A DNA stretch of 27,551 nucleotides from an uncultured Eggerthellaceae bacterium (GCA_910585565.1 CAJUFC010000175.1:1-27551), one strand, 5' to 3'. Positions 18,977 to 26,827 are shown, counted from the stretch's first letter. The notes: generated by a model not told the origin, from the sequence alone. Numbers and translations are program-made.

Positions 18977-19039
18977 GGACGTTTACCTCTCTGTAGTGAA
19001 TGCAAGACGTATCGCAGCACACGGACCTGTTGCGAGGCA

Positions 19040-19076
19040 TAAAAAAAGCACCCGGATGTGAATTGATCCGTGTGCT
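19040..19076 (-). terminator. Terminator on the minus strand
   Basis: Arms AGCACACGGAT and ATCCGGGTGCT (one mismatch, read on -) enclose an 8-nt loop and are followed by seven T. It directly follows the stop of the small minus-strand frame and lies about 65 bp before the symporter start. It is either that frame's terminator or an attenuator ahead of the symporter. Confidence 0.75.
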
Positions 19077-19299
19077 AGAGGTATCGGTAGTAGATCTTTT
19101 CGCTGGCGGTGGCGATGCTTTTCGCGGCAAAGTGCGCGCTCATGACCGCGTTGCACGCATCGCCCAGACACTTCTGAGCAAAATGTTGCGTCATCACGGC
19201 CTTGCTGGCCGACGACTTATTGTTGGTATGTGCGTTTGCGAATTGCATGAAAGCCACTTTAGCACAATAAAGCACTTGCGATGCGAGGTTTCGCTCCAT
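19075..19299 (-). CDS. Hypothetical small protein
   Basis: This is a 74-aa reading from the ATG at 19299. An in-frame TTG at 19323 (82 aa) and an ATG at 19248 (57 aa) are alternatives, and none has a convincing ribosome site. The product is predicted helical, Ala/Lys/His-rich, with 'NKSSASKAVMTQHFAQKCL' and the end 'SEKIYYRYL'. I recognise no family. In favour of a real gene: the stop codon abuts a strong terminator, and most third codon positions are G or C. Against: no clear promoter, and the overlap with the candidate toxin promoter region. Confidence 0.35.
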   Translation of the reverse strand: MERNLASQVLYCAKVAFMQFANAHTNNKSSASKAVMTQHFAQKCLGDACNAVMSAHFAAKSIATASEKIYYRYL

Positions 19300-19317
19300 T
19301 TGTTCGTGCTCTATACT
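19289..19317 (+). promoter_or_regulatory. Promoter of small hydrophobic peptide gene
   Basis: TTTCGC (19289-19294), a 17-bp spacer and TATACT (19312-19317), giving a start of transcription near 19324, about 47 nt before the ATG. Confidence 0.45.
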
Positions 19318-19370
19318 GAACAATGCAGCAGGTGGAGATTGGCTGCCTCTTTACAGCAAGGAGGTTTGCC

Positions 19371-19451
19371 ATGGTCACATGGATGGAATTATTCACATTT
19401 TGTCTTGTGGTAACTGCGGTAATCGAGTTAACCCTACATCGTAGGGACTAA
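19371..19451 (+). CDS. Small hydrophobic peptide, candidate type I (holin-like/Fst-like) toxin
   Basis: The product is 26 aa, with a textbook AAGGAGG 6 bases before the ATG. It begins MVTWMELFTFCLVV, has one predicted membrane helix (about residues 6-22) and ends in the polar tail HRRD. This plan matches the short peptides annotated as holin-like or Fst-like type I toxins, which damage the membrane when over-produced. It is followed by a bidirectional terminator, beyond which a minus-strand promoter points back toward it, as expected for an antisense antitoxin. An 11-bp inverted repeat joins its 5' leader (19326-19336) with 19534-19544. The family assignment is by architecture only. Confidence 0.6.
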   Translation: MVTWMELFTFCLVVTAVIELTLHRRD

Positions 19452-19457
19452 CGAAAG

Positions 19458-19486
19458 AAGCCGCTCGCCTCGCGGCTAAGCGGCTC
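19458..19486. terminator. Bidirectional terminator between toxin and antisense RNA
   Basis: The stem AGCCGCT/AGCGGCT (19459-19465, 19479-19485) has a T-rich tail only on the minus strand (TCTTTCGTT). The plus side ends in CCTCTC and is weaker, so the toxin transcript may run further. Confidence 0.65.
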
Positions 19487-19543
19487 CTCTCATTCACAAC
19501 CGTTCCATGAGGTAGCCGCCGGTCGTAACGGCGTCCACCTGCT
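19458..19543 (-). ncRNA. Candidate antisense RNA of the type I locus
   Basis: It is predicted from an extended -10 on the minus strand (TG-T-TATAAT, 19558-19550) to the terminator at 19458-19486, giving about 85 nt. It contains the CAGCAGGTGGA sequence also present in the toxin leader, and a hairpin around GACGCC/GGCGGC. It would overlap the 3' end of the toxin mRNA. It could alternatively be just the trailer of ddl. Confidence 0.45.
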
Positions 19544-19549
19544 GGTTTC

Positions 19550-19558
19550 ATTATAACA
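19550..19558 (-). promoter_or_regulatory. Extended -10 promoter downstream of ddl
   Basis: Read on -, TGTTATAAT is a perfect -10 with a TGn extension, starting 4 bp after the ddl stop. The -35 position (CTGCCT, within ddl) is poor. Confidence 0.5.
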
Positions 19559-19561
19559 CGT

Positions 19562-20572
19562 CTAGTGTTCGAAGGCAGCCCGTCCAGCGGCGACGCTCAC
19601 CAATTCGTCAAGGACGGCTGGCATCGTGAGGCCTGCAGCAGCGCAGCTGGCCGGGAACAGCGAGTGGTTCGTCATGCCCGGAGACACGTCCACCTCGAAG
19701 CACTTGGCCTGCGCGCCGTCCCAGATGAGGTCGATGCGGCCGAGGTCGCGCACGCTGTAGGCGCGATATACCTCCAGTGCCGCGCGTTCGATCTCGGCGC
19801 GAATGCCTTCGGCCTGCACCGGGTCGGGCGACAGCGATGCCGGTCGTGGCGGACAGTAGAAGTCGACCAGCTCATTGTCGAGGCGGGCTGCGGCGTCGAA
19901 GAACTGACCCTTCGGTACGATCTCGACGGGCGGCAGCGCGTGAGCGTCCCAGCCGGTTCCGAGAATCGACACCGACAGCTCGACCCCGCTGATCCATTGC
20001 TCTATGTTGACCGCGTCGTCGTAAGACAGCGCATCGAGAATGGCCTCGCCCAGCATGTCAGGGTCTTCCACTTTGTGCACGCCCAGGGCGCTGCCGCCGT
20101 GTGCTGGCTTGACGGCAAGCGGGAAGCCGCCGGCCACGCGCTCGGGCACGAGGTCGAGCGCCGTTGCCAGCCCCATGCTCTTGAATGCGTCGCGCGCGAG
20201 GAACACGCCCTGCGGCCATGATGCGTTGCCGGCGTCGCCGGTGATGGCGCGGTATTTCGCAACGCTCGAGTGCAGGGCGTCCTTGTTGTATGAGCGGTGG
20301 CATACCGATGCCGGCGAGCCGACGAACGGAATGTCCAGAAACTCTAGCATCGACTGGATGGTGCCGTCTTCGCCGTGCTTGCCGTGCAGCGCGCTGTAGA
20401 CCACGTCGGGCTTCTCGCTCCGCAGCGTGGGGACCAGCTCGCTGTTGGTGTCGAGTGGCACCACCTTGTGGCCGGCTTCTTCCAGCGCCTCGCAGACGCG
20501 CTTGCCGCTGTCGAGCGAGAACTCGCGCTCGAACGACTGGCCTCCCATGAGGACTGCGACTTTCAGACCCAT
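19562..20572 (-). CDS. ddl: D-alanine--D-alanine ligase-like protein
   Basis: The product is 336 aa, with AGGAG before the ATG. ATP-grasp ligase with Ddl signatures: 'GGQSFEREFSLDSG' and 'SALHGKHGEDGTIQSMLEFLDIPFVGS' at the N-terminus, 'PLAVKPAHGGSALGV' for ATP binding, and 'FEVDVSPGMTNHSLFP' at the C-terminus. It joins two D-Ala for peptidoglycan precursors. Two departures from the usual Ddl pattern are visible: the omega-loop segment normally 'EAKY' reads 'AAARL', and the metal-ligand Asn in 'E-x-N-T-x-PG' is Asp. A ligase with altered acceptor choice is possible. It may share a transcript with the aminotransferase, whose stop is 72 bp upstream. Confidence 0.85.
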   Translation of the reverse strand: MGLKVAVLMGGQSFEREFSLDSGKRVCEALEEAGHKVVPLDTNSELVPTLRSEKPDVVYSALHGKHGEDGTIQSMLEFLDIPFVGSPASVCHRSYNKDALHSSVAKYRAITGDAGNASWPQGVFLARDAFKSMGLATALDLVPERVAGGFPLAVKPAHGGSALGVHKVEDPDMLGEAILDALSYDDAVNIEQWISGVELSVSILGTGWDAHALPPVEIVPKGQFFDAAARLDNELVDFYCPPRPASLSPDPVQAEGIRAEIERAALEVYRAYSVRDLGRIDLIWDGAQAKCFEVDVSPGMTNHSLFPASCAAAGLTMPAVLDELVSVAAGRAAFEH

Positions 20573-20644
20573 TAGTTGCTCCTATCGTTTGTGCAGAGGG
20601 CGTGCCCTCTTGGCTTGCTGTGTCCGGAACGGATGCGTGTGGGG

Positions 20645-21952
20645 TTACTGGGTGCTGTGCTCGTTTGCCGGTGCCCGGTCTGGCTTGATGGCGCCAGCCT
20701 CGATGAAGACGCGGTACAGCTCCAGCCGCTCCTCGATGACCTCGGACAGCCGACGGATGGCCTCGGTGATGTTCTCGGGCGACTCGAAGCTGAAATTGAT
20801 GCGCATCGAGTTTTTGCCCAAGCCGCTGCCGGCTGGGTAGAACGAGTCCCCCGGCACGTAGGTGACGCCTGCCTCCAGCGCCTCGGCAAGCATCGAGCCG
20901 GTGTCCACGTATTCCGGCAGCGTTACCCACACGAAGAAGCCGCCTTCGGGATGCGTCCAGGTGGCCTCTTTGGGGAAGTATTCCTCCAGCGCGGCCAGCA
21001 TCGCATCGCGCCGCTTGCCATAGACAGAGATGAAGCCCTGCAGCACCTTTTCCCATGGCGTGTCGGTGAAGTAATGCTCCACGAGGGCTTGGTCGAACGA
21101 GCTGCAGCATAGGTCCGTGCCCTGCTTCACGAGATTGATCTTGGCCAGCACGTGTCGCGGCGCCACGATCCATCCCACGCGCAGCCCCGGCGCCATCGTC
21201 TTTGAGATGGTACCCAGATATACCACGCGCGAGTCCATGGCCTTGAGCGGAATCTGATGCCCGCCCTCGTAGCGCAAGCGCCCGTACGGGTCGTCTTCGA
21301 TGAGCATCACCTTGTACTCTTGCACGAGCTCGATGAGGCGCCGCCGGCGCGCGTCCGACATGGTCACGCCGCCTGGGTTCTGGAAATTGGGGATGGTGTA
21401 GATGAACTTGAGGCGCGGGTTGCCCTTGCCGATGCGTTCGAGCGTTTCCTCCAGGAGGTCCATGCGCATGCCTTCGTCGTCGAAGGGGATGGTGATGACC
21501 TCGGGTTCGTATCCGTTGAACGCCGACAGCGCCGTCAGGTACGTCGGGCCTTCGGTGATGACGATGTCGCCTGGGTCGAGGAACGTCTTGGCGATGAGCG
21601 CAAGGGCCTGCTGCGCCCCCGAGGTCAGAAACACCTGGTCGGTGGTGCAGCGCACGCCGATGTCGCGCATGAGCGAGCAGACGACCTTCTTCATGCCGAT
21701 GGCGCCGTCGGTCGAGCCGTATTGCAGCGCGACGGCACGCAGCGCGTCGTCTTCCAAAACGGCGTCGGCTGCGGCACGGATGGCGTCATGCGGGATGAGG
21801 GAGACGTCTGGCATGCCGCCTGACAGCGAGATGACGTCAGGGCGCGTGGCGGCCGAGAACAGGTCGCGCACGGGTGACGAGCGCAGATGATGCACGCGCT
21901 GGGCGACACGGTCGCGGGATGTGTCGAATTCGAGATGAGCACTGGTTGGCAC
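20645..21952 (-). CDS. PLP-dependent aminotransferase, class I/II (2-aminoadipate/MocR-like type)
   Basis: The product is 435 aa from the GTG at 21952, which has AAGGA 7 bases upstream. A longer reading from the ATG at 22000 or the frame start at 22135 lacks a good ribosome site. Fold-type I aminotransferase: 'DVISLSGGMPDVSLIP' at the N-terminus, 'QYGSTDGAIGMKK', 'FLTSGAQQALALIAK', 'YTIPNFQNPGG', 'IEDDPYGRLRYEG', and the PLP Lys in 'GTISKTMAPGLRVGW'. No helix-turn-helix precedes it, so it is an enzyme rather than a MocR regulator. Such enzymes act on aromatic, branched-chain or 2-aminoadipate substrates. It lies upstream of ddl on the same strand. Confidence 0.88.
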   Translation of the reverse strand: MPTSAHLEFDTSRDRVAQRVHHLRSSPVRDLFSAATRPDVISLSGGMPDVSLIPHDAIRAAADAVLEDDALRAVALQYGSTDGAIGMKKVVCSLMRDIGVRCTTDQVFLTSGAQQALALIAKTFLDPGDIVITEGPTYLTALSAFNGYEPEVITIPFDDEGMRMDLLEETLERIGKGNPRLKFIYTIPNFQNPGGVTMSDARRRRLIELVQEYKVMLIEDDPYGRLRYEGGHQIPLKAMDSRVVYLGTISKTMAPGLRVGWIVAPRHVLAKINLVKQGTDLCCSSFDQALVEHYFTDTPWEKVLQGFISVYGKRRDAMLAALEEYFPKEATWTHPEGGFFVWVTLPEYVDTGSMLAEALEAGVTYVPGDSFYPAGSGLGKNSMRINFSFESPENITEAIRRLSEVIEERLELYRVFIEAGAIKPDRAPANEHSTQ

Positions 21953-22106
21953 GGGGAGGTCCTTTCCTTGGGCGCTTTGCTGTCGCGCGGCCGCTTGCAT
22001 GTAAGCCACCGCCGTTGCCTTTGTCGTTCTCGCGGGCCAAGCCGTTGCAGGCTGGCTCGGTTTTATAGGTTTAACCGATGATTCTACCGCAAGACGCGGG
22101 GTAATG

Positions 22107-22135
22107 TTGTGTTTCGTCAGGCGCACCACTATCAT
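22107..22135 (+). promoter_or_regulatory. Probable typA promoter
   Basis: TTGTGT (22107-22112), a 17-bp spacer and TATCAT (22130-22135), about 115 bp before typA. Confidence 0.5.
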
Positions 22136-22252
22136 AGTCAGGCATTTCTACAACATCGATCGTCGGCGAGGCATGCCAGCCTGGGCATTTTAAGCACGGG
22201 CAACTAGGCGTGGTTGCGGCGGCGAGAGACACTTTCGCGAGCATCATAGGGG

Positions 22253-24079
22253 ATGACATTGAAACAGGACAACATTCGCAACGTGGCGATCATCGCGCAC
22301 GTTGACCATGGCAAGACCACGCTGGTCGACCGCCTGCTGTGGGCGTCGCACGTGTTCCGCGACAACCAGCAGGTAGAGGAGCGCGTGCTCGACTCGAACG
22401 ACCAGGAGCGCGAGCGCAGCATCACCATCCTTTCCAAGAACATCTCCATCACCTATAAAGATGTGAAGATCAACGTCATCGACACGCCGGGCCACGCCGA
22501 CTTTGGCGGCGAGGTGGAGCGCGTGCTGAACATGGCTGACGGCGCGCTGCTCATCGTGGACGCCTACGAGGGCCCCAAGCCCCAGACGCGCTTCGTTTTG
22601 TCGCACGCGCTTGAGCGCGGGTTGCGCATCGTGGTGGTGGTGAACAAGATCGACCGCCCGAACGCCAATCCGGAGGCGGCGGTCGACAAGGTGTTCGACC
22701 TCATGGTGGAGCTGGGCGCATCCGACGAGCAGCTGGACTTCCCGGTGGTGTATGCCTCTGCCGTGAACGGATACGCGCGGCTCGAGCCGGGCGACGGCAA
22801 CATGGACATGGTGCCGCTGCTCGACACCATCCTGGCAGAGATTCCGGCGCCGGACGTGGACCCGGACGGCCCTGTCGCGCTGCAGGTGTGCACGGTCGAC
22901 CACAGCAGCTACGAGGGGCGCATCGGCGTCGGCAGGCTGGTCAGCGGCACGCTGCACGAAAAGGAGCAGGTGCTGGTCGTGAAGGCGGCTGGCGGCGAGA
23001 ACAGCCAGCGTACGGCGCAGGTCCGCAAGGTGTACACGTTCGAGAACCTGGGCAAGGTGGAAGTGCCCGAGGTGCACGCGGGTGACATCGTGGCGGTCAT
23101 CGGCATCGAGGACGCCGATATCGGCGACATCATCACCAATCCGGACAACCCGGTTTCCATGGAGCCCATCGCGGTGGAGGAGCCGACGATGGCCGTCGTG
23201 TTCGAGGCGTCTTCCTCGCCGCTGGTTGGGCGCGAGGGCGACATCGTGGGCGCTCGCCAGCTGAAAGAGCGCCTGCTGCGCGAGAAGGAGAGCAACATCT
23301 CCATGCGCATCAACGAGCTGGAGGACAAAAGCGGCGTCGAGGTGGCAGGCCGCGGCGTTCTGCACCTGAGCGTGCTCATGGAGACCATGCGCCGCGAGGG
23401 CTTCGAGTTCCAGGTGGGCCGCCCGCGCGTCGTGTACAAGACGGCCGACGACGGCAGCAGGCTCGAGCCCATCGAGGAGGCCACCATCGACGTGCCCAAC
23501 GAGTACGCCGGCAAGGCCATCGAGGTCATGGGCACCGCGGGCGGCATCATGGACGACATGGCGTCCGACGAGACGATGACGCACCTGACGTTCAGCATCC
23601 CCACGCGCGGCACGATGGGCCTCAAGACGCGCATCCTGAACGCGACGCGCGGCGAGGCGATGCTGTTCCACCACTTCAAGGAGTATGGCCCCTACTCGGG
23701 CGAGATGACGGGCCGCAAGAACGGCGGCATGATCGCCATGTCCACCGGCAAGGCCGTCGCCTATGCGCTGGACACGCTGCAGGAGCGCGGGCGGCTGTTC
23801 GTGGAGCCGGGCGACGAGTGCTACGAGGGCATGATCGTGGGCGAGTCGGCCAAAGAGGGCGACATGGTGGTCAATGTCGAGAAGACGAAGAACCTGGGCA
23901 ACCAGCGCTCGAGCTCTGCCGACAAGGCCATCCAGCTGACGCCCCCGATGACGTTCACGCTGGAAGAGGCGCTTGAGTACATCGAGGACGACGAGCTCGT
24001 TGAGGTGACGCCGCAGTCGATTCGCCTGCGCAAGCGCCTGCTGTCGGCCACCGACCGCAAGAAGGCCGCCAAGAAATAG
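22253..24079 (+). CDS. typA: Ribosome-associated GTPase TypA/BipA
   Basis: The product is 608 aa, the family length. G1 'AHVDHGKTT', switch 'ERERSITI', G3 'DTPGHADFGGEVER' and G4 'NKIDRPNA' are followed by domain II, two EF-G-like modules and the BipA C-terminal domain ('GPYSGEMTGRKNGGMIAMSTG', 'LGNQRSSSADKAIQLTPP', 'YIEDDELVEVTPQSIRLRK'). It is a translational GTPase that aids ribosome assembly and stress adaptation. Start choice: AGGGG directly abuts the ATG at 22253, whereas a TTG at 22259 sits 6 bases from it. The true start may thus be the TTG, two codons later. Confidence 0.95.
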   Translation: MTLKQDNIRNVAIIAHVDHGKTTLVDRLLWASHVFRDNQQVEERVLDSNDQERERSITILSKNISITYKDVKINVIDTPGHADFGGEVERVLNMADGALLIVDAYEGPKPQTRFVLSHALERGLRIVVVVNKIDRPNANPEAAVDKVFDLMVELGASDEQLDFPVVYASAVNGYARLEPGDGNMDMVPLLDTILAEIPAPDVDPDGPVALQVCTVDHSSYEGRIGVGRLVSGTLHEKEQVLVVKAAGGENSQRTAQVRKVYTFENLGKVEVPEVHAGDIVAVIGIEDADIGDIITNPDNPVSMEPIAVEEPTMAVVFEASSSPLVGREGDIVGARQLKERLLREKESNISMRINELEDKSGVEVAGRGVLHLSVLMETMRREGFEFQVGRPRVVYKTADDGSRLEPIEEATIDVPNEYAGKAIEVMGTAGGIMDDMASDETMTHLTFSIPTRGTMGLKTRILNATRGEAMLFHHFKEYGPYSGEMTGRKNGGMIAMSTGKAVAYALDTLQERGRLFVEPGDECYEGMIVGESAKEGDMVVNVEKTKNLGNQRSSSADKAIQLTPPMTFTLEEALEYIEDDELVEVTPQSIRLRKRLLSATDRKKAAKK

Positions 24080-24156
24080 GCTCGACGATGCGACGACGCT
24101 GGGCTGCCGGGCGCTTGGGCGCCGTTGCGTTGGTGCTGGGTGATGAGAATGTGACA

Positions 24157-24190
24157 AACGGCGCGGCTGGGTGTCGCGCCGTTGCGTTTT
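24157..24190 (+). terminator. Terminator after typA
   Basis: The 9-bp stem AACGGCGCG/CGCGCCGTT has a 9-nt loop and is followed by GCGTTTTG. Confidence 0.75.
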
Positions 24191-24274
24191 GTCATAAAAT
24201 GGGCGGCATGCGTTTGGCCTAACGAGGCTGACCGAATGAGCCTACGAGGCTGTGTATAAAGGAATGGAACGCCA

Positions 24275-25618
24275 ATGAAAAAGAATCGCATTGTCAAACT
24301 GATCGGCGCGAGCGCTGCTGCGGCGCTGGTTGCCTTTTCGCTGACGGCATGCGCGGGTTCGGCAAGCAATACCGCAACGGACAGCCTGCAGACCGACACC
24401 GGGCTCACCGGTGGCGTGGCTGCCACCGTCAACGGTGCCGAGATCGAGGAGAACAAGATCACGCGCGCCATCAACAACTTCCGCATCAGCAATCAGCTGG
24501 AGGAAGAGGCCGACTGGAAGGAATTCCTCAAGAACAGCGAGAACACCGTCGAGAGTTTCCGCTATGACGTGCTGGGCCAGCTTGTTGACCAGGAGCTCAT
24601 CAGCCAGTGCGCAGGCCAGCTGGACGTGTCGGTGGACGACGCCAAGATCGACACCTACGTCGAGAAGATGTCGAGCCAGTATTCGAGCGAAGAGGCGTGG
24701 CTCGATGCCGTTGAGCAGGCCGGATGGGACGACATCAATGCGTATCGCGATGCGCTCAAGAACTCCATCTACAGCAAGGAGCTGACCGAGCACTACGAGG
24801 CCGAAGAGGACGCGAAGCTGACCGAGGCCGAGCTGCTTGAGGCCGTGCAGAACGGCGTCTCCTCCTACAGTGGCGCCAAGCGGACGAGCTATATCCAGCT
24901 CGCGGGTGATGACGCGGATGCGGCCACCGAGCTGGTTGCGCGCCTGCGCAACGGCGAGCTGTCGTTCGCGGACGCGGTCGCGCAGTATTCGACCGACGAA
25001 GCGTCCAAGGCAAATGGCGGCGACATGGGCTGGGACAAGACGGCCGAGGACCTGTCGCCTGCGTACACCGAGGCTATCACCGAGATGGAGAAGGGCGCCA
25101 TCAGCGACCCAGTGAGCATTGGCGATAACCTGGGCATCATCACGGTTACCGATGTGTGGACCGCGCCCGAGACCGTGACGGCCACCTCGCAGGTGCCCGA
25201 GGAGTTCGTCACCAAGATTCGTTCGACGACGGTCACGTCCAAGGCGACGGAGGACCTGAAGAAGTGGGTTGAGGAGCGCCACAGCGACAACGACATCCAG
25301 ATCAACCCGATGCCCGAGGGCGTGCCGTATTGGGTCGATCTGAGCGACGTTTACTCCGAGGAGGAGATGACGAAGATTAACGACAAGGCTCTGCAGAAGC
25401 TGGTTACGGGCGTTGAGGTCGTCGAGGACGAGACCGCTGTTGTCGAGGGCGCCGAGGGTGAGGGTGCCGCTGAAGGTGACGCTCCGGCCGAAGGCGAGGG
25501 CGCTGCCGAGGGCGACGCGCCTGTCGAGGGCGGCGCTGCTCCTGAGGGCGACACGCCGGCCGAAGGCGAGGCGACCCCGGCTGAGTCTTCCTCTGCGGTG
25601 GAGACTGCCCAGCAGTAA
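24275..25618 (+). CDS. PrsA/SurA-type peptidyl-prolyl isomerase lipoprotein
   Basis: The product is 447 aa, with AAGGA upstream. The lipoprotein signal peptide ends in the lipobox LTAC (Cys26). Residues of about 50-190 are a SurA_N-like helical chaperone domain ('VAATVNGAEIEENKI', 'LVDQELI'). Residues of about 205-300 are a parvulin/PpiC domain with 'GELSFADAVAQYSTDEASKANGGDMGW'. The last 60 residues are a low-complexity Glu/Gly/Ala/Pro tail built from near copies of 'EGEGAAEGDAPAEG', probably a disordered spacer. It folds exported proteins at the outer face of the membrane. Two ACGAGGCTG direct repeats 22 bp apart (24222-24230, 24244-24252) lie just before the gene and may be a regulator site. 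Confidence 0.9.
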   Translation: MKKNRIVKLIGASAAAALVAFSLTACAGSASNTATDSLQTDTGLTGGVAATVNGAEIEENKITRAINNFRISNQLEEEADWKEFLKNSENTVESFRYDVLGQLVDQELISQCAGQLDVSVDDAKIDTYVEKMSSQYSSEEAWLDAVEQAGWDDINAYRDALKNSIYSKELTEHYEAEEDAKLTEAELLEAVQNGVSSYSGAKRTSYIQLAGDDADAATELVARLRNGELSFADAVAQYSTDEASKANGGDMGWDKTAEDLSPAYTEAITEMEKGAISDPVSIGDNLGIITVTDVWTAPETVTATSQVPEEFVTKIRSTTVTSKATEDLKKWVEERHSDNDIQINPMPEGVPYWVDLSDVYSEEEMTKINDKALQKLVTGVEVVEDETAVVEGAEGEGAAEGDAPAEGEGAAEGDAPVEGGAAPEGDTPAEGEATPAESSSAVETAQQ

Positions 25619-25669
25619 TCCCGGCGTTTGCTCGCCAGCTCTGCGAGTCACGTATAGATGCTTTTTGAG

Positions 25670-25704
25670 AAGCGCGCCTCCTGTTGGGGGCGCGCTTTGC
25701 GTTT
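25670..25704 (+). terminator. Terminator after the foldase gene
   Basis: The stem AGCGCGCC/GGCGCGCT has the 10-nt loop TCCTGTTGGG and is followed by TTGCGTTT. The same loop sequence is reused in the terminator at 27125-27162. Confidence 0.85.
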
Positions 25705-25787
25705 GGGCTACGGCGACCGTGCGGGCGCCAAAAGATTTCTTGATGGTTTTGCGCGTCCGCTGCTGGCGCATTCCTGCGACAGGCGGA

Positions 25788-25793
25788 TATAAT
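25788..25793 (+). promoter_or_regulatory. -10 element of the second TnpB-like gene
   Basis: A perfect TATAAT opens a strikingly AT-rich stretch (25788-25815) in otherwise GC-rich DNA, about 70 bp before the start codon. The -35 region is poor (GGCGCA), suggesting activator dependence or a weak promoter. Confidence 0.55.
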
Positions 25794-25861
25794 TTATTTC
25801 TAATAAAAAATTTTGCGGTAGCGAGATGCCGTGATGCTATCTCGAGAGGACGGCACAGCAG

Positions 25862-26827
25862 ATGGAAGATGCGACGACATATCGGGCGTACCGATGCCGA
25901 CTCTACCCCAAGCCGCACCAAGAGGCGTATTTCAAAAGGATGTTCTCGTGCTGCCGCACGGTGTACAACCATTTCCTCGAGGTGAGGATGGCGGCCTACG
26001 AGGAGCGCAAGGCTGACCCCAGCGTGCGCGTTCCGTCGCGCTTCGACATGTGCCGCATGCTCACGTCCTACAAAAAGACCGAGACCGACAAAGACGGCCG
26101 CGCCTACCTCAAGGACGTGGACTCGACGGCGCTGGTATATGAGATACAGCACCTCGACGATGCCTTCCGGCGCTTCTTTCAGAGGATGCGCAAGGGCAGC
26201 CGCGATGCAGGCTATCCGCGCTTCAAGGGTCGCGGCGACAAGGACTCGTGCACCATCTCGTACAAGCGCAAGGACTTCATCGAAAAGAACAAGATCAAGT
26301 TCGCTAAGATTGGCTGGGTGAACGCGAGCGTGTGGCGCGAGATCGAGGGCGAGCCTATCTCGTGCACGATATCGGTGGATGCTGCGGGTCGTTGGTGGGG
26401 GTCGATTCTCTGCAAGGACGTGCCGGCAACGCCCATCCCCGAGGGCGAGGGCACGGTGGTGCTCGACCTGGCTGCGGCGGCAAGCGAGGAGCAAGAGGAT
26501 GAGACGCTGGCCGCCCTCGAGAAGAAGATACGGCGCGAGCAGCGCAAGCTCGACCGACGCGAGGGCTCGCCGACGGGCGCCAAGTCTGCGCGCTATCGCA
26601 AGCAGATGCGCAAGCTGGCACGCCTGCGCGCCAAAGAGGCAGATCGCGCTCGCACCCAGGCATCCCAGACGGCATCCGAGGCCGTCAAAGAGGCGGCGAC
26701 GGTTGTGCTCGTCATGCCGGAGGAGCCGGACTATCGCGACAAGGCGCTCGAGCGCGAGCTGGCCTACCGCTGCGCCGCCACCGGCCGCGAGTTCGTCAAG
26801 CAAGAAGCCCCCATCAACGAGTCTTAA
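25862..26827 (+). CDS. Truncated nuclease-dead TnpB-like protein 2 (TldR-like)
   Basis: The product is 321 aa, with GAGAGGA about 11 bases before the ATG. By hand alignment about 119 of the first 180 residues equal those of the 7282-8226 protein, without gaps: 'YRAYRCRLYPKPHQ', 'VYNHFLEVR', 'LKDVDSTALVYE', 'GYPRFKGRGDKDS', 'GWVNASVWREIEG', 'SVDAAGRWW'. After about residue 190 the two diverge sharply. Here the RuvC-I Asp seems kept (D202 in VVLDLAAA), but the RuvC-II Glu position is Val (TVVLVMPEE, 280-288). The chain ends 'YRCAATGREFVKQ...', again before the zinc finger and RuvC-III. Cleavage should be lost; RNA-guided binding is inferred by analogy to TldR. It has its own promoter and terminator, and no tnpA or element ends nearby. 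Confidence 0.85.
   Translation: MEDATTYRAYRCRLYPKPHQEAYFKRMFSCCRTVYNHFLEVRMAAYEERKADPSVRVPSRFDMCRMLTSYKKTETDKDGRAYLKDVDSTALVYEIQHLDDAFRRFFQRMRKGSRDAGYPRFKGRGDKDSCTISYKRKDFIEKNKIKFAKIGWVNASVWREIEGEPISCTISVDAAGRWWGSILCKDVPATPIPEGEGTVVLDLAAAASEEQEDETLAALEKKIRREQRKLDRREGSPTGAKSARYRKQMRKLARLRAKEADRARTQASQTASEAVKEAATVVLVMPEEPDYRDKALERELAYRCAATGREFVKQEAPINES

Noticed and set aside
17789..19042. 417-codon plus-strand frame opposite the symporter
   Set aside because: It is a His/Asp/Glu-rich shadow of the symporter gene and has no domain.
20645..21952. MocR-type transcriptional regulator
   Set aside because: No N-terminal winged helix; only the aminotransferase domain is present.
22000..22135. Longer N-terminus for the aminotransferase
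   Set aside because: The extra 16-61 residues are low in family character, and no good ribosome site precedes them. The GTG at 21952 has one.
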